64,000 bases of DNA, from the NCBI RefSeq assembly GCF_002979915.1, contig NZ_PCQA01000004.1, positions 186,001-250,000 on the forward strand. The letters are read 5' to 3'. This document shows positions 55,781-64,000 of the stretch, piece after piece. The first letter of the stretch is position 1. Each line of letters starts with the position of its first letter. The stretch comes from Arthrobacter sp. MYb213 (GTDB taxonomy: Bacteria > Actinomycetota > Actinomycetes > Actinomycetales > Micrococcaceae). The position numbers were made by a program, and so were the translations under genes. The notes under the pieces were generated by a model. It made no database searches. It was not told where the DNA came from and saw only the letters and a list, made by a program, of their open reading frames with translations.

Positions 55781-55951
55781 CCGCGCACGAAAAACGGCAT
55801 TCACCGGATGGGCTGGTTACCATCCGATGAATGCCGCAGTTCGTGGCAGTGCGCAATAAGTTGTTGAGTTTAGGCGCGGACCGCCGAGTTACTGTCCTGG
55901 ACTAGCTGGCCATTTCATAGGCGGGTGCTGGGGTGTCCAGGTAACGCTGGT
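55781..55951. repeat. 171-bp direct repeat, right copy (native aceB 3' end)
   Basis: Contains the genuine last codons of aceB (stop at 55902-55904), the downstream sequence and the terminator. It matches 52689-52859 at 169 of 171 positions. Confidence 0.97.
55790..55836 (-). terminator. Intrinsic terminator of aceB
   Basis: 55795-55811 pairs with 55820-55836, with the single odd pair becoming G-U in the minus-strand RNA. An 8-base loop and a TTTTT tail complete it. Confidence 0.92.
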
Positions 55952-57539
55952 AGGTGTTGGAGGTCAAGAAGGTGGGGAAGTCATCGCGCAAGGCGCAAGC
56001 TTCGAAGATTTCCACCGCTTGTTCGAAGCGGTCTCCTTCAAAACGCTCGATCTTCTCGATGGTTTCATCGGTCAGTTCGTGCATCCAGGCCCGGGTGATG
56101 ACCTCACCGGTATCGGTGATAGCCGACTGGTGGATCCACTGCCACAACTGGGAGCGGGAGATTTCCGCGGTAGCGGCATCTTCCATCAGGTTGCGCAGTG
56201 CCACCGCACCGTTGCCGCGCAGCCACGACTCAACGTAGCGTATGGCGATCTCGATGTTCTCGCGGATACCGCGTTCGGTGATTCGACCTTCGAGGCCTTC
56301 CACATTCAGCAGTTCCTTGGCCGAAACTTCCACATCCTCACGGGTGCGGGAGATCTGGTGTGGATTTGCACCCAATACCCGGTCATAGACCTCACGAGCT
56401 ACCGGAACCAGATCCGGGTGCGCCACCCAAGAACCGTCAAAGCCGTCGTTGGCTTCGCGAGCCTTGTCCTCGGACACCTTTTCGAATGCAATCTGGTTGA
56501 TCGAAGCATCCTTACGGCTAGGCACGAAAGCGCTCATTCCGCCGATTGCGGTAGCCCCGCGGCGGTGGCAGGCGCGCACCAGCTGTTCGGTGTAAGCCCG
56601 CATGAACGGGCTGGTCATGGTCACCAGCTCGCGGTCTGGGAAGACGAAGCGCGGTCCGCGGGAACGGAAGTTCTTGATGATCGAGAAGATGTAGTCCCAG
56701 CGTCCTGCGTTCAGTCCGGCCGAGTGCTCTCGCAGCTCGTAGAGGATTTCCTCCATCTCAAACGCGGCGGTGATGGTCTCGATGAGTACCGTGGCGCGAA
56801 TGGTGCCGCGCTCGATGCCCAGCAGTTCTTGAGCCAGCACAAACACGTCGTTCCACAACCGTGCTTCGAGGTGATTTTCCAACTTTGGCAGGTAGTAATA
56901 CGCGCCACGGCCAGAATCGATCAGACGCTGTGCGTTGTGGAAGAAGTGCAAACCGAAGTCGACAAATGCGCCGGCAATAGGCTTGCCGTTGATCAGCAGG
57001 TGCTTCTCTGGCAGGTGCAGGCCACGGGGGCGAACTACGATGGTTGGCAGGTCGCTCAGCTCGTAGCCGTTCAGCTTGTATTCCCGGCCGTCAGGGTCGG
57101 TGAAATCAAGTTCCCCATCCAATACCCGCAACAGGTTGACCTGATTCTTGATCACGTTCTGCCAAGTAGGGGAGCAAGCATCTTCCATATCTGCCAGCCA
57201 TACGTTAGCGCCCGAGTTCAGTGCGTTGATTGCCATCTTGCGTTCAATCGGCCCGGTGATTTCCACCCGACGGTCTTCAAGTCCCGGTGCAATGGGTGCA
57301 ACCTGCCATGACGCATCTTCGCGGATGTGACGGGTTTCCTCCAAGAACTTCGGGTCATGCCCGTTGGCAATGCGAGCTCGGTTCAGCTGACGACGCTGCA
57401 TGAGCTCGACACGGCGGCCTTCAAAAGCCTGGTGCAGGTTGGAAATGAAATCCAACGCCTGTTCGGTGAGGATCTGTTCCTGGTAACGAACTGGGGTAGC
57501 GGTGATCTGGATCGAGTTCAGGGAGGTGGGGGTAAACAT
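55902..57539 (-). CDS. aceB: Malate synthase A
   Basis: 545 residues from the ATG at 57539, with AAGGAAG upstream; the longer opening would run through an intergenic hairpin. This is the AceB (isoform A) type. Visible signatures are NVWLADMEDACSPTW, VVRPRGLHLPEKHLLING and GRWDYIFSIIKNFR. Condensation of glyoxylate with acetyl-CoA to malate completes the glyoxylate shunt. It lies 82 bp downstream of aceA on the same strand. Its 3' end is one of the two repeats flanking the island. Confidence 0.98.
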   Translation of the reverse strand: MFTPTSLNSIQITATPVRYQEQILTEQALDFISNLHQAFEGRRVELMQRRQLNRARIANGHDPKFLEETRHIREDASWQVAPIAPGLEDRRVEITGPIERKMAINALNSGANVWLADMEDACSPTWQNVIKNQVNLLRVLDGELDFTDPDGREYKLNGYELSDLPTIVVRPRGLHLPEKHLLINGKPIAGAFVDFGLHFFHNAQRLIDSGRGAYYYLPKLENHLEARLWNDVFVLAQELLGIERGTIRATVLIETITAAFEMEEILYELREHSAGLNAGRWDYIFSIIKNFRSRGPRFVFPDRELVTMTSPFMRAYTEQLVRACHRRGATAIGGMSAFVPSRKDASINQIAFEKVSEDKAREANDGFDGSWVAHPDLVPVAREVYDRVLGANPHQISRTREDVEVSAKELLNVEGLEGRITERGIRENIEIAIRYVESWLRGNGAVALRNLMEDAATAEISRSQLWQWIHQSAITDTGEVITRAWMHELTDETIEKIERFEGDRFEQAVEIFEACALRDDFPTFLTSNTYQRYLDTPAPAYEMAS

Positions 57540-57565
57540 GATGTTCTTCCTTAAAAGTTTGGGGT

Positions 57566-57597
57566 CGGTGGGGCCGGCGTCATTGCCGGCCCCACCG
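57566..57597 (-). terminator. Hairpin between aceA and aceB
   Basis: A perfect 13-bp G+C-rich stem with loop GTCATT and no T-tract. It probably attenuates transcription or stabilises the aceA message, making aceB expression lower than aceA. Confidence 0.8.
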
Positions 57598-57621
57598 TCA
57601 GGGCCCCAAAGGGGTCCTGAT

Positions 57622-58923
57622 TTAGTGGAACTGTCCTTCTTCGGTGGAACCAACCAAGGCCAGGGTGGAGGCGTTGGGGTTCAACGTGGTGGCGATCTTG
57701 TCGAAGTAGCCGGTACCGACCTCGCGCTGGTGCTTGGTAGCGGTGTAGCCGCGGGACTCGGAAGCGAATTCTCGTTCCTGCAACTCGACATAGGCGCTCA
57801 TCCCGTCGCGGGCGTAACCCTCGGCCAGATCAAACATCGAGTGGTTCAGTGCGTGGAAGCCGGCCAGCGTGATGAACTGGAAGCTGAAGCCCATCGCGCC
57901 GAGTTCCCGCTGGAACTTGGCGATCGTTGCATCGTCCAGGTGCTTCTTCCAGTTGAAGGAAGGTGAGCAGTTGTAGGAGAGCATCTGATCAGGGAAGTCA
58001 GCCTTGACCGATTCGGCGAACTTGCGAGCCAACTCTAGATCCGGGGTTCCGGTCTCCATCCAGATGAGGTCGGAGTACGGAGCGTAGGCCTTGGCCCGGG
58101 CAATACATGGTTCGATTCCGTTGCGAACCTTGTAGAAACCTTCTGCGGTGCGCTCGCCGGTGATGAACTGCTGATCTCGTTCATCAACATCCGAGGTAAT
58201 CAGGGTGGCTGCCTCGGCGTCGGTGCGGGCGATGACTACCGATGGGGTTCCCGCCACATCGGCGGCCAGGCGAGCCGCATTGAGCGTGCGAACATGCTGC
58301 TGGGTTGGGATGAGCACCTTGCCACCGAGGTGGCCACACTTCTTTTCCGATGCCAGCTGGTCTTCCCAGTGGACTCCAGATGCGCCGGCGGTGATCATCG
58401 ACTTCATCAGCTCGTAAGCGTTGAGCGGACCACCGAAGCCTGCCTCGGCATCTGCGACGATGGGGACCATCCAGTCCTCAACGCTCTGAATGCCTTCGGA
58501 GAATTCGATTTGGTCTGCGCGAAGCAGGGCGTTATTGATGCGGCGCACTACCTGTGGAACCGAGTTGGCCGGGTAAAGGGACTGATCAGGGTAGGTCTGC
58601 CCGGAGAGGTTTGCATCCGCGGCCACCTGCCAACCGGAAAGATAAATCGCTCGAAGTCCGGCCTTGACCTGCTGGACCGCCTGATTGCCGGTCAACGCAC
58701 CCAGGGCGTTGGTGTATCCGCCGGTGGGGGTTTCCTCGGTGAGCTGCTTCCACAGTTTTTCTGAACCACGCTTTGCTAGCGTGTTTTCTTCTTGAACACG
58801 ACCCTGCAGGTTTACGACATCAGCGGCACTGTAATCGCGGGTGACACCGTTCCAGCGTGGGTTGTTCTCCCAGTCGTTCTCGATAGTTGCGATGCGGTTG
58901 TCAATTGAATTCTGCTCAGTCAT
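57622..58923 (-). CDS. aceA: Isocitrate lyase
   Basis: 433 residues from the ATG at 58923, with GAAGGGG upstream. The catalytic loop [17 protein letters not shown] contains the active-site Cys. Metal and substrate motifs such as [19 protein letters not shown] and [15 protein letters not shown] are intact. It splits isocitrate to succinate and glyoxylate, the first glyoxylate-shunt step needed for growth on acetate or fatty acids. It is followed by aceB. RamB- and GlxR-type control is known for related actinobacteria; a RamB-type gene lies 3.3 kb away. Confidence 0.98.
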   Translation of the reverse strand: MTEQNSIDNRIATIENDWENNPRWNGVTRDYSAADVVNLQGRVQEENTLAKRGSEKLWKQLTEETPTGGYTNALGALTGNQAVQQVKAGLRAIYLSGWQVAADANLSGQTYPDQSLYPANSVPQVVRRINNALLRADQIEFSEGIQSVEDWMVPIVADAEAGFGGPLNAYELMKSMITAGASGVHWEDQLASEKKCGHLGGKVLIPTQQHVRTLNAARLAADVAGTPSVVIARTDAEAATLITSDVDERDQQFITGERTAEGFYKVRNGIEPCIARAKAYAPYSDLIWMETGTPDLELARKFAESVKADFPDQMLSYNCSPSFNWKKHLDDATIAKFQRELGAMGFSFQFITLAGFHALNHSMFDLAEGYARDGMSAYVELQEREFASESRGYTATKHQREVGTGYFDKIATTLNPNASTLALVGSTEEGQFH

Positions 58924-59237
58924 TGTGCTGGCCCCTTCGCCCACGTGTTGGTGTTCGTCCGTATTCATCGAATGCGGTGAACTTCTTCGTGACATTGACT
59001 ATTCCGCAGAAGCAAGGGGTGCAATAGGGGTCTTTAGAGGAAAGATTTGCAGTTCTTTGATAATTCTCAAAAATATTGATTTCTTCGCATATATTCGTGC
59101 GATTAGAGCAAGATTGCTCAAAAAGTGGAAAGCGAAAGAGAAAGAAGTGCGTTTTTTCTGAAACTAGAGCGTACGCTGGCTAATTTTTGGGCGCGCCAAA
59201 GGAGGGGGGATGGTGCGTAAATGAGTAGTTTTACCGC
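58924..59237 (-). promoter_or_regulatory. aceA upstream region with inverted repeats
   Basis: This 314-bp gap is A+T-rich from 59040 to 59165. It contains GAGCAA-GA-TTGCTC (59106-59119) and TCGCA-N8-TGCGA (59085-59102). On the minus strand AAAGAACTGCAAA (about 59049-59061) resembles, with a two-base deletion, the RamB motif known from Corynebacterium. These are candidate operators only. Confidence 0.4.
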
Positions 59238-59840
59238 TTAGGGCAGATCCAAGGATACGACTGCCATGAAACCGCGACCAGAGATGGTCGGTTCGGCCAC
59301 ATCACCACCGATGACGGTGTCGCGCACTTCGAGTTTTTGTTCTTCGCCATTGAGTTTCAGCACGCCGTTACCCTGCACCAATACACCTAGCTGGCCATCA
59401 AACAGGTACTGATCGCGTTTCTTGGACAGTTCAACGATGCGCACCGTGCCGCGCACACGTCCTGGCGTGGTCGTCAGGTGCAGCACGAGTAATTCCTCAG
59501 CGGGCTGGCTGGTTGTCACTGGGTTGGACGTCTCAATTTTTAGTGGGCGCAACGGTTCAAGTCCGTGAATCTGCCCATCAACATCAAGCTGGAGGAAATC
59601 ACCGGCAATGAGAGTCAACGCCTGCGCAATACCGGAGCCCTGAAAAGAGCCTGCTTTTTCAATTGAACGAATCGAGAGGTTCCAGCTCGCGGAGTCCTGC
59701 ACGGCGGCGGTGAGCTGACTCTCGGTAGTTAGCTCGCCGGCACATATCTGGCGCACCTGGCCCAGTTCCCACTGTTTCTTACTGCTCTGGGCCAGAGGGA
59801 TGATGGTTCCGGGGGCGAACTGCGTGGCTGCTTCACTCAT
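59238..59840 (-). CDS. HutD/Ves-family cupin-like protein
   Basis: 200 residues. The β-rich pattern SASWNLSIRSIEKAGSFQG...QALTLIAGDFLQLDVDGQIHGLEPLRPL fits the HutD/Ves family (bicupin fold). HutD is linked to histidine use and Ves to cold response, but the biochemical function is unknown. It starts nine bases after the kinase-like gene, so the two form an operon. Confidence 0.75.
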   Translation of the reverse strand: MSEAATQFAPGTIIPLAQSSKKQWELGQVRQICAGELTTESQLTAAVQDSASWNLSIRSIEKAGSFQGSGIAQALTLIAGDFLQLDVDGQIHGLEPLRPLKIETSNPVTTSQPAEELLVLHLTTTPGRVRGTVRIVELSKKRDQYLFDGQLGVLVQGNGVLKLNGEEQKLEVRDTVIGGDVAEPTISGRGFMAVVSLDLP

Positions 59841-59849
59841 AATTCGAGT

Positions 59850-60401
59850 TTACTTCTCCAGCACGGCCAGTAGCTCATCAACCACACCATCGACGCTTTG
59901 GGCGGAACTGATCACCGTCCATTTGTGCTTCGCTGCCATCTCTAAATACGCGTTGCGGCTCGCCTCAAGGAATTCCTTGGTTTCGGTATCCTCGCCGCGC
60001 TGGTGGATTCGTGAATACGCCGTGTCCGCTCCAACGTCGAGCACAACCACGTCAGCGTCTTGTGTATAGGCGAGAGCTAGCCAGAGGAAGAATCGACCTT
60101 GTGGCAGTCCTCGCACCTGGCGAAGCGCAAGTTGGCAGGCTAAGTGACGATCCATCACGGTGACCCCGGAGAACAATGAAGCTTTGATCGTATTGCGCGT
60201 GACATTGAATAGTCGGAATATTGATTCGATGCCATCCTGTGTGGCGCGTGAAATTTCAAAACGAGAATTGTCGACTCGCTGATTCAACCATTTACGAGCC
60301 GCTGGATTTGCCACACGCTGGGTGGGAAGATCTTGTTGCTGCAGGATGTGGACGAGCGCGGCAATTGCGGTGCTTTTGCCTGAACCATCGATGCCCAACA
60401 C
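59850..60401 (-). CDS. Thymidylate-kinase-like P-loop NTPase (start uncertain)
   Basis: 183 residues from the GTG at 60401, which has AGGGGG nine bases upstream. The P-loop GIDGSGKST lies at residues 3-11. Further motifs are VMDRHLACQLALRQVRG (DR of TMK), VVVLDVGADTAYSRIHQRG and a terminal VDELLAVL. The GTG start trims most of the first β-strand; the upstream codons T-L-I-V in the same frame would supply it. Translation might therefore begin at 60473 (see findings). Relatives are nucleoside-monophosphate kinases; this is probably not the main dTMP kinase. It is cotranscribed with the HutD-like gene. Confidence 0.8.
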   Translation of the reverse strand: MLGIDGSGKSTAIAALVHILQQQDLPTQRVANPAARKWLNQRVDNSRFEISRATQDGIESIFRLFNVTRNTIKASLFSGVTVMDRHLACQLALRQVRGLPQGRFFLWLALAYTQDADVVVLDVGADTAYSRIHQRGEDTETKEFLEASRNAYLEMAAKHKWTVISSAQSVDGVVDELLAVLEK

Positions 60402-60732
60402 AATCAGCGTCCCCCTGGGCCGTAAAGTCTGGGGACGGTGAAGGGGGCGCTGTGAGATTTCGGTGGTGATAATCGCAGGTCCTTAAGTTGATGTCTTAAT
60501 CTCTGCAACGTTCAAGTACCAGGTGTTGATAGCGGATTGTTGCTGGGAATTTCACGTGAATCCAAGTCCGTAAGTCTCGGAGCTTGAGCGCAATAGATCC
60601 GAACATGCGGTGGAGGAACTTCTCCAATGTCATCCCTTAGGGTGTCGAAAACCTCCAGAATGCTGACCTAAGGTAATGACCAACAGGTCCGCGAGTAAGA
60701 TTTGAATATTTAATGTCGCGCAGCCTGAGTCA

Positions 60733-62046
60733 GTGACCAGATCAGAGAATGGATCGACCTTGCGACCTAAACCCCGACTCCTCGGCCTTGGCCTACTAAC
60801 AGCGACGCTCTGTCTGAGCACGTCGTGTGTTTCAAATAATGAGACCGCGACAAATCCCGGCGCAATTGACAATGGCGTGACTCAGACGCAGACTCTCTCC
60901 GAGGTCCATTGGGGCAGTGGGAAAGAAGTCAGCGCACGAGTCGTAGAGCTGGACGCTGCCACTGAAGTGGCGTTTGGGGATCAGTTCACTGCACAGGATT
61001 CAACGGGTAACTGGCAAAAGCAATCGAATTTCCTCTTGGGGCTGGGACTAAACACCCAAGGCGAGGTCATAGGTGAGCTGTCCCAGCAAATGAAGCCCAC
61101 ACAAGCGGATACCAAATTGAGTGACCATGGTGAAATAGGGCTTGCGCATAACGGTGAGTTCACAGCATTTGGAAGTACTCGGAAGCTGGTTGAAGGAGAT
61201 GGCAACCGAACCGTCACCTCCGCTATCTCTACAGATGATGGTTATCTCTGGGTAGAAAGCCCCAATTATCAATCCGTCTCTGGTACTTGGCGGCTGTTCA
61301 CCGGTGGCCCGGGAGAAGAATCAAAGTTGTTGGCTAAGTCAAAAACCGATGACGAATCTAGCAACAACCAGTTGAGTGTCGAGGTAGCTGCACCGGTAGC
61401 CGACGACAAGTCCGTTTATTGGTCAACTTTGACCACCAAAGCTAACGGGTCAACTTCAACGTCGGTTCTCCAGCATTCGCTTTCTGGAGGTGACGAAAGC
61501 AAGATTTTCGCTGATGATGCCACCAGTCCCGCCGTGCTGGATCAGGGGATCGCGGTTATAGATGTGAAGACTGAAACGGACACAGAAAAGAAATCCGAGA
61601 ATCACGTGTCAAGATCAATTTCGCTTCATACCGAGCAAGCGGACCCTGAAGTTTTACTCACCGGAAGCCCGTTGCTCGATGACACCGCGGCTTTTACAGA
61701 ATTAGTTGGGCAAGAGGAAACTCTGCTGACTCAATTGGCGGACAAGTTCTTAGTCATTAATCCTGAGAACAAGGACGTTACGGCCGTCGCACTGCCAGCT
61801 GAGTCACGCGCTGTGGGCTACGCAGTTTGTGGGCAGCATGCTGCTTGGCAAGTGGTGGACGTTGGAGGCGCGAGTGATGGTTGGCAGTATTTGCTGGATC
61901 TAGAATCCAATAAACTTTCTAAGATTGCAAAGGAAGGGCTCACCGGCACAACCTTCTGCAACGGTGACTACTTTGCCTGGGGCGTGCACGGAACAGGGGA
62001 CTCAACAAATGACGCGTACGTTGAAGTCATGAAATGGAAGGAATAG
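60733..62046 (+). CDS. Putative β-propeller-like lipoprotein
   Basis: 437 residues from a GTG at 60733 (a TTG at 60760 is an alternative). The signal peptide ends in lipobox S-T-S-C. The mature part is β-rich, with recurring blades of the kind ISTDDGYLWVESPNYQ, DDKSVYWSTLTTK and VCGQHAAWQVVD, rich in Ser/Thr/Asp. This suggests a seven-bladed propeller like TolB-type domains. No enzyme motif was found. It may be a surface sensor or scaffold. It stands alone, upstream of the RamB-type gene. Confidence 0.75.
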   Translation: MTRSENGSTLRPKPRLLGLGLLTATLCLSTSCVSNNETATNPGAIDNGVTQTQTLSEVHWGSGKEVSARVVELDAATEVAFGDQFTAQDSTGNWQKQSNFLLGLGLNTQGEVIGELSQQMKPTQADTKLSDHGEIGLAHNGEFTAFGSTRKLVEGDGNRTVTSAISTDDGYLWVESPNYQSVSGTWRLFTGGPGEESKLLAKSKTDDESSNNQLSVEVAAPVADDKSVYWSTLTTKANGSTSTSVLQHSLSGGDESKIFADDATSPAVLDQGIAVIDVKTETDTEKKSENHVSRSISLHTEQADPEVLLTGSPLLDDTAAFTELVGQEETLLTQLADKFLVINPENKDVTAVALPAESRAVGYAVCGQHAAWQVVDVGGASDGWQYLLDLESNKLSKIAKEGLTGTTFCNGDYFAWGVHGTGDSTNDAYVEVMKWKE

Positions 62047-62199
62047 TTGGTTGAGTAACGAGTAGCCGTGTTAAGACTGCGATCGCCCTAAGGGAAAGAA
62101 CAGAATATCTTTTGACACGAGTGTTCATTCCGCGCGCCATTATTGTCATTTAGGGTGAATTCCTAGAAAAATTGATTGTTCTTCGCTTAGGCTGGGAAT

Positions 62200-63687
62200 G
62201 TGACTGCACCCACATGGAATCGTAATTTCTCCGTTGACGCCGAATCCGAGTCTGTTCTGGACCCGGAGCTCGATACGCTTGCGCTTGGCCGGCGAATTCG
62301 CCACCTGCGCAAAGCAAAGTCGTTAACTTTAGACGATGTCTCGGCGTTAGTAGGAACGGCTCCCAGCCAGCTTTCACTGATAGAAAATGGCAAGCGGGAA
62401 CCAAAACTTTCGTTGCTCAAGTCATTGGCACGCGCCTTGCAAGTAGGAGTGGACGATCTGTTGGGATCCGAGCCACCTACACGACGTGCAGCATTGGAAA
62501 TTGACTTGGAACGTGCCCAACGAGGCCCGCTCTATGAGGCATTGGGATTGCCCAAGGTGCGCGTAGGTACGCGTTTACCCATGGACGTGCTCGAATCACT
62601 CGTAGGATTGCAAAACGAGCTAGAACGCCGTCTCGAAGAGCAGGCTGCAACTCCGGAAGAAGCGCGACGTGCGAATACCGCGCTACGTCAAGAGATGCGT
62701 CAACGTAATAACTACTACAAAGAAATTGAGCAAGAGGCCTCTAAGGTGCTTGCAGCAGTCGGCCATGACGCTGGACCACTATCGCATCATCGTGCAGCTG
62801 ATATCGCTGAACACCTTGGATTCAGCCTCAGATTTGTTGGCAATCTTCCGCATTCCACCCGCTCTGTGACTGACTTGAAGAACAAGAGAATTTATCTAAC
62901 ACAGGCCAGCCGCTCGGAACATGACCCACGTTCGGTCCTGCTTCAAGCGTTGGGACATTACATTCTGGGCCACGAAGCCCCCACCAGCTATGCGAATTTT
63001 TTGGACCAACGCGTCGCGACCAACTACTTTGCCGCGGCCCTGATGATGCCTGAGAAATCAACCACCGAATTTTTGCGGCAGGCGAAGGCCAAACGAGAAA
63101 TCGCGATTGAGGATTTACGCGACGCTTTTGCGGTCTCCTATGAAACCGCAGCTCACCGGTTTACCAACTTGGCCACAGAACATCTGGGAGTAACCTGCCA
63201 TTTTCAGAAGGTCCATGAATCGGGGATATTGCATAAGGCCTACGAAAATGACCGAGTTAATTTCCCAGCGGATCACACCGGCGCTATCGAAGGGCAGAGT
63301 ATTTGCCGCTATTGGACCAGTCGCGTGGTTTTTGAACAGATGGATAAATTCCGTTCCTTCGAGCAGTACACCGACACGGTAAATGGCACCTACTGGTGCA
63401 CTGCGCGCACCGAACGGCACTCTTCGGGGCTGTATTCGCTGTCCATCGGGGTTCCCTTTGAGCATGTTAAATGGTTTCGTGGCCGGGACACCAAGGAACG
63501 TTGCCAGTCAACGTGTCCAGATGAAAACTGTTGCAGACGCCCACCGGCAGAGTTATCCAGCGAATGGTTTGGAAACGCTTGGCCGTCTACTCGCGCAAAT
63601 ACGCACCTATTGGCAGCGATGCCCACCGGAGCGTTCCCTGGCGTAGATGAAACTGAGGTTTACCGATTCTTGCAACAACAGCGCTAG
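62200..63687 (+). CDS. ramB: RamB/ScfR-type transcriptional regulator (XRE + IrrE-like + DUF2083)
   Basis: 495 residues starting with GTG. An XRE helix-turn-helix is present at ~29-88 (RRIRHLRKAKSLTLDDVSALVGTAPSQLSLIENGKREP). A charged linker and an ImmA/IrrE-like domain (~190-340) follow. Its zinc motif is degenerate (HYILGHE rather than HELGH), so peptidase activity is doubtful. The C-terminal DUF2083 domain contains a cysteine cluster (RCQSTCPDENCCR). In Corynebacterium and Mycobacterium, RamB controls acetate genes including aceA/aceB, and the closeness of aceBA fits this role. Confidence 0.93.
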   Translation: MTAPTWNRNFSVDAESESVLDPELDTLALGRRIRHLRKAKSLTLDDVSALVGTAPSQLSLIENGKREPKLSLLKSLARALQVGVDDLLGSEPPTRRAALEIDLERAQRGPLYEALGLPKVRVGTRLPMDVLESLVGLQNELERRLEEQAATPEEARRANTALRQEMRQRNNYYKEIEQEASKVLAAVGHDAGPLSHHRAADIAEHLGFSLRFVGNLPHSTRSVTDLKNKRIYLTQASRSEHDPRSVLLQALGHYILGHEAPTSYANFLDQRVATNYFAAALMMPEKSTTEFLRQAKAKREIAIEDLRDAFAVSYETAAHRFTNLATEHLGVTCHFQKVHESGILHKAYENDRVNFPADHTGAIEGQSICRYWTSRVVFEQMDKFRSFEQYTDTVNGTYWCTARTERHSSGLYSLSIGVPFEHVKWFRGRDTKERCQSTCPDENCCRRPPAELSSEWFGNAWPSTRANTHLLAAMPTGAFPGVDETEVYRFLQQQR

Positions 63688-63700
63688 ACATCCTGTGGCA

Positions 63701-64000
63701 ATGAATCAAAGCGACCTGTTCTTGCCCGTGCGTCGTGTGGAGTCGGTGGATCCCGGGGCACCCCTTGCCGCGCAATGGCCTCTGGTATTGCCACCGGTGC
63801 GACAACTGCTCCTCGAAGGTCTGGATTTGGGTAGAGTCACCGTGATCGTGGGAGAAAATGGCGTTGGTAAATCTACCTTGCTTGAAGCGGTGGCGATCGC
63901 CTACGGGATGAACCCGGAAGGTGGTTCTACCGGCGCGATGCACGTGACTCGAGCATCGGAATCTTCCCTCGCGCAAATGCTTAAACTCCACCGTGGTGCG
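63701..64000 (+). CDS. AAA-family ATPase (3' end outside window)
   Basis: 100 codons are visible from the ATG at 63701 (a GTG two codons earlier is possible). Walker A is VIVGENGVGKSTLLEAVAIAYG, typical of small RecF/SMC-like or ABC-like AAA ATPases that stand alone in bacteria. An opening of about 50 residues precedes it (LPPVRQLLLEGLDLGRVTV). It starts 13 bases after the RamB-type stop codon and may be cotranscribed. The Walker B region is not in the window. Confidence 0.85.
   Translation, partial: MNQSDLFLPVRRVESVDPGAPLAAQWPLVLPPVRQLLLEGLDLGRVTVIVGENGVGKSTLLEAVAIAYGMNPEGGSTGAMHVTRASESSLAQMLKLHRGA

Larger units (their letters stand above)
52689..55951. mobile_element. 3.09-kb genomic island inserted behind aceB, flanked by 171-bp direct repeats
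   Basis: The repeats are 3,092 bp apart, and 2,921 bp of unique DNA lie between them. The island holds one intact gene pair (53655-54654) and scattered short fragments. Its composition is visibly more A+T-rich in places (about 54700-54870). No integrase, transposase or terminal inverted repeat was found. Removing one repeat plus the unique part restores a simple aceB-terminator-hydrolase order. Entry or loss by homologous recombination between the repeats is therefore plausible. Confidence 0.8.

Noticed and set aside
55620-55856. Minus-strand frame sharing its first 25 residues with the frame at 52564-52764
   Set aside because: The similarity is only the duplicated aceB terminator repeat read as protein.
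56019-57311. 430-codon plus-strand frame opposite aceB
   Set aside because: It is a shadow produced by the codon bias of malate synthase on the other strand; it has no recognisable motif and no start site.
1-64000. CRISPR arrays, rRNA genes, insertion-sequence transposases and phage integrases
   Set aside because: I looked for repeat-spacer periodicity, rRNA signatures and transposase or integrase motifs and saw none.

Overview
The window is a chromosome segment from a moderate-GC actinomycete, most likely a member of the Micrococcaceae (Arthrobacter/Glutamicibacter type). The evidence is the purSQL order, a RamB-type regulator near the glyoxylate-shunt genes, RlmC, a DUF222/HNH (13E12-type) gene, a mycothiol-transferase-like DUF664 protein, a LytR_C protein and many short lipoproteins. 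The assignment to family is inference; no rRNA is present.

Layout. 1-5.9 kb: the 5' part of a secreted 5'-nucleotidase, a PhnA-type zinc-ribbon protein, an HNH nuclease lipoprotein, a small lipoprotein, a siderophore-interacting flavoprotein and a DJ-1/PfpI amidotransferase-like protein. 6-10 kb: a GerMN lipoprotein and the overlapping purS-purQ-purL operon. 10.2-16.6 kb: YchJ, an ankyrin lipoprotein, RlmC, an NhaP-type antiporter, a subtilisin-inhibitor-like lipoprotein and two conserved proteins. 17.3-22 kb: a LacI regulator and a carbohydrate ABC uptake operon with no ATPase or glycosidase, flanked by decayed coding remnants. 22.3-31.1 kb: an SRPBCC/epimerase fusion, a CitMHS citrate transporter divergent from a CitA/CitB two-component system, a Tat-exported PhoD phosphatase and aspartate kinase. 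31.3-39.3 kb: a MarR/MFS efflux operon with an unusually clear double operator, then recR, dnaX, gluQ and the small SRP RNA. 39.4-47.9 kb: a DUF222/HNH protein, tRNA-Ser(GGA), a VOC protein, an orphan response regulator lacking its phosphoacceptor, an IPNS-like oxygenase, a ParB-like small protein, LytR_C, DsbA/FrnE, YoaK and an amino-acid permease.

48.3-51.0 kb holds a lactococcin-972-type membrane protein/ABC ATPase pair without a recognisable bacteriocin. 52.7-55.95 kb is a small genomic island. It is bounded by two 171-bp direct repeats (two mismatches) that duplicate the 3' end and terminator of aceB. Inside is one intact gene pair: a secreted cysteine-free 167-residue protein and a multi-pass membrane protein. 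This pair is the best candidate here for an undescribed system, for example an exported antimicrobial with its immunity protein.

55.9-63.7 kb carries aceB, aceA, a HutD/Ves-like protein, a thymidylate-kinase-like NTPase, a lipoprotein and the RamB-type regulator. The window ends inside an AAA ATPase gene.

Convergent gene pairs are commonly separated by long perfect hairpins that can terminate transcription in both directions. All assignments come from reading motifs in the sequence; no database search was run.
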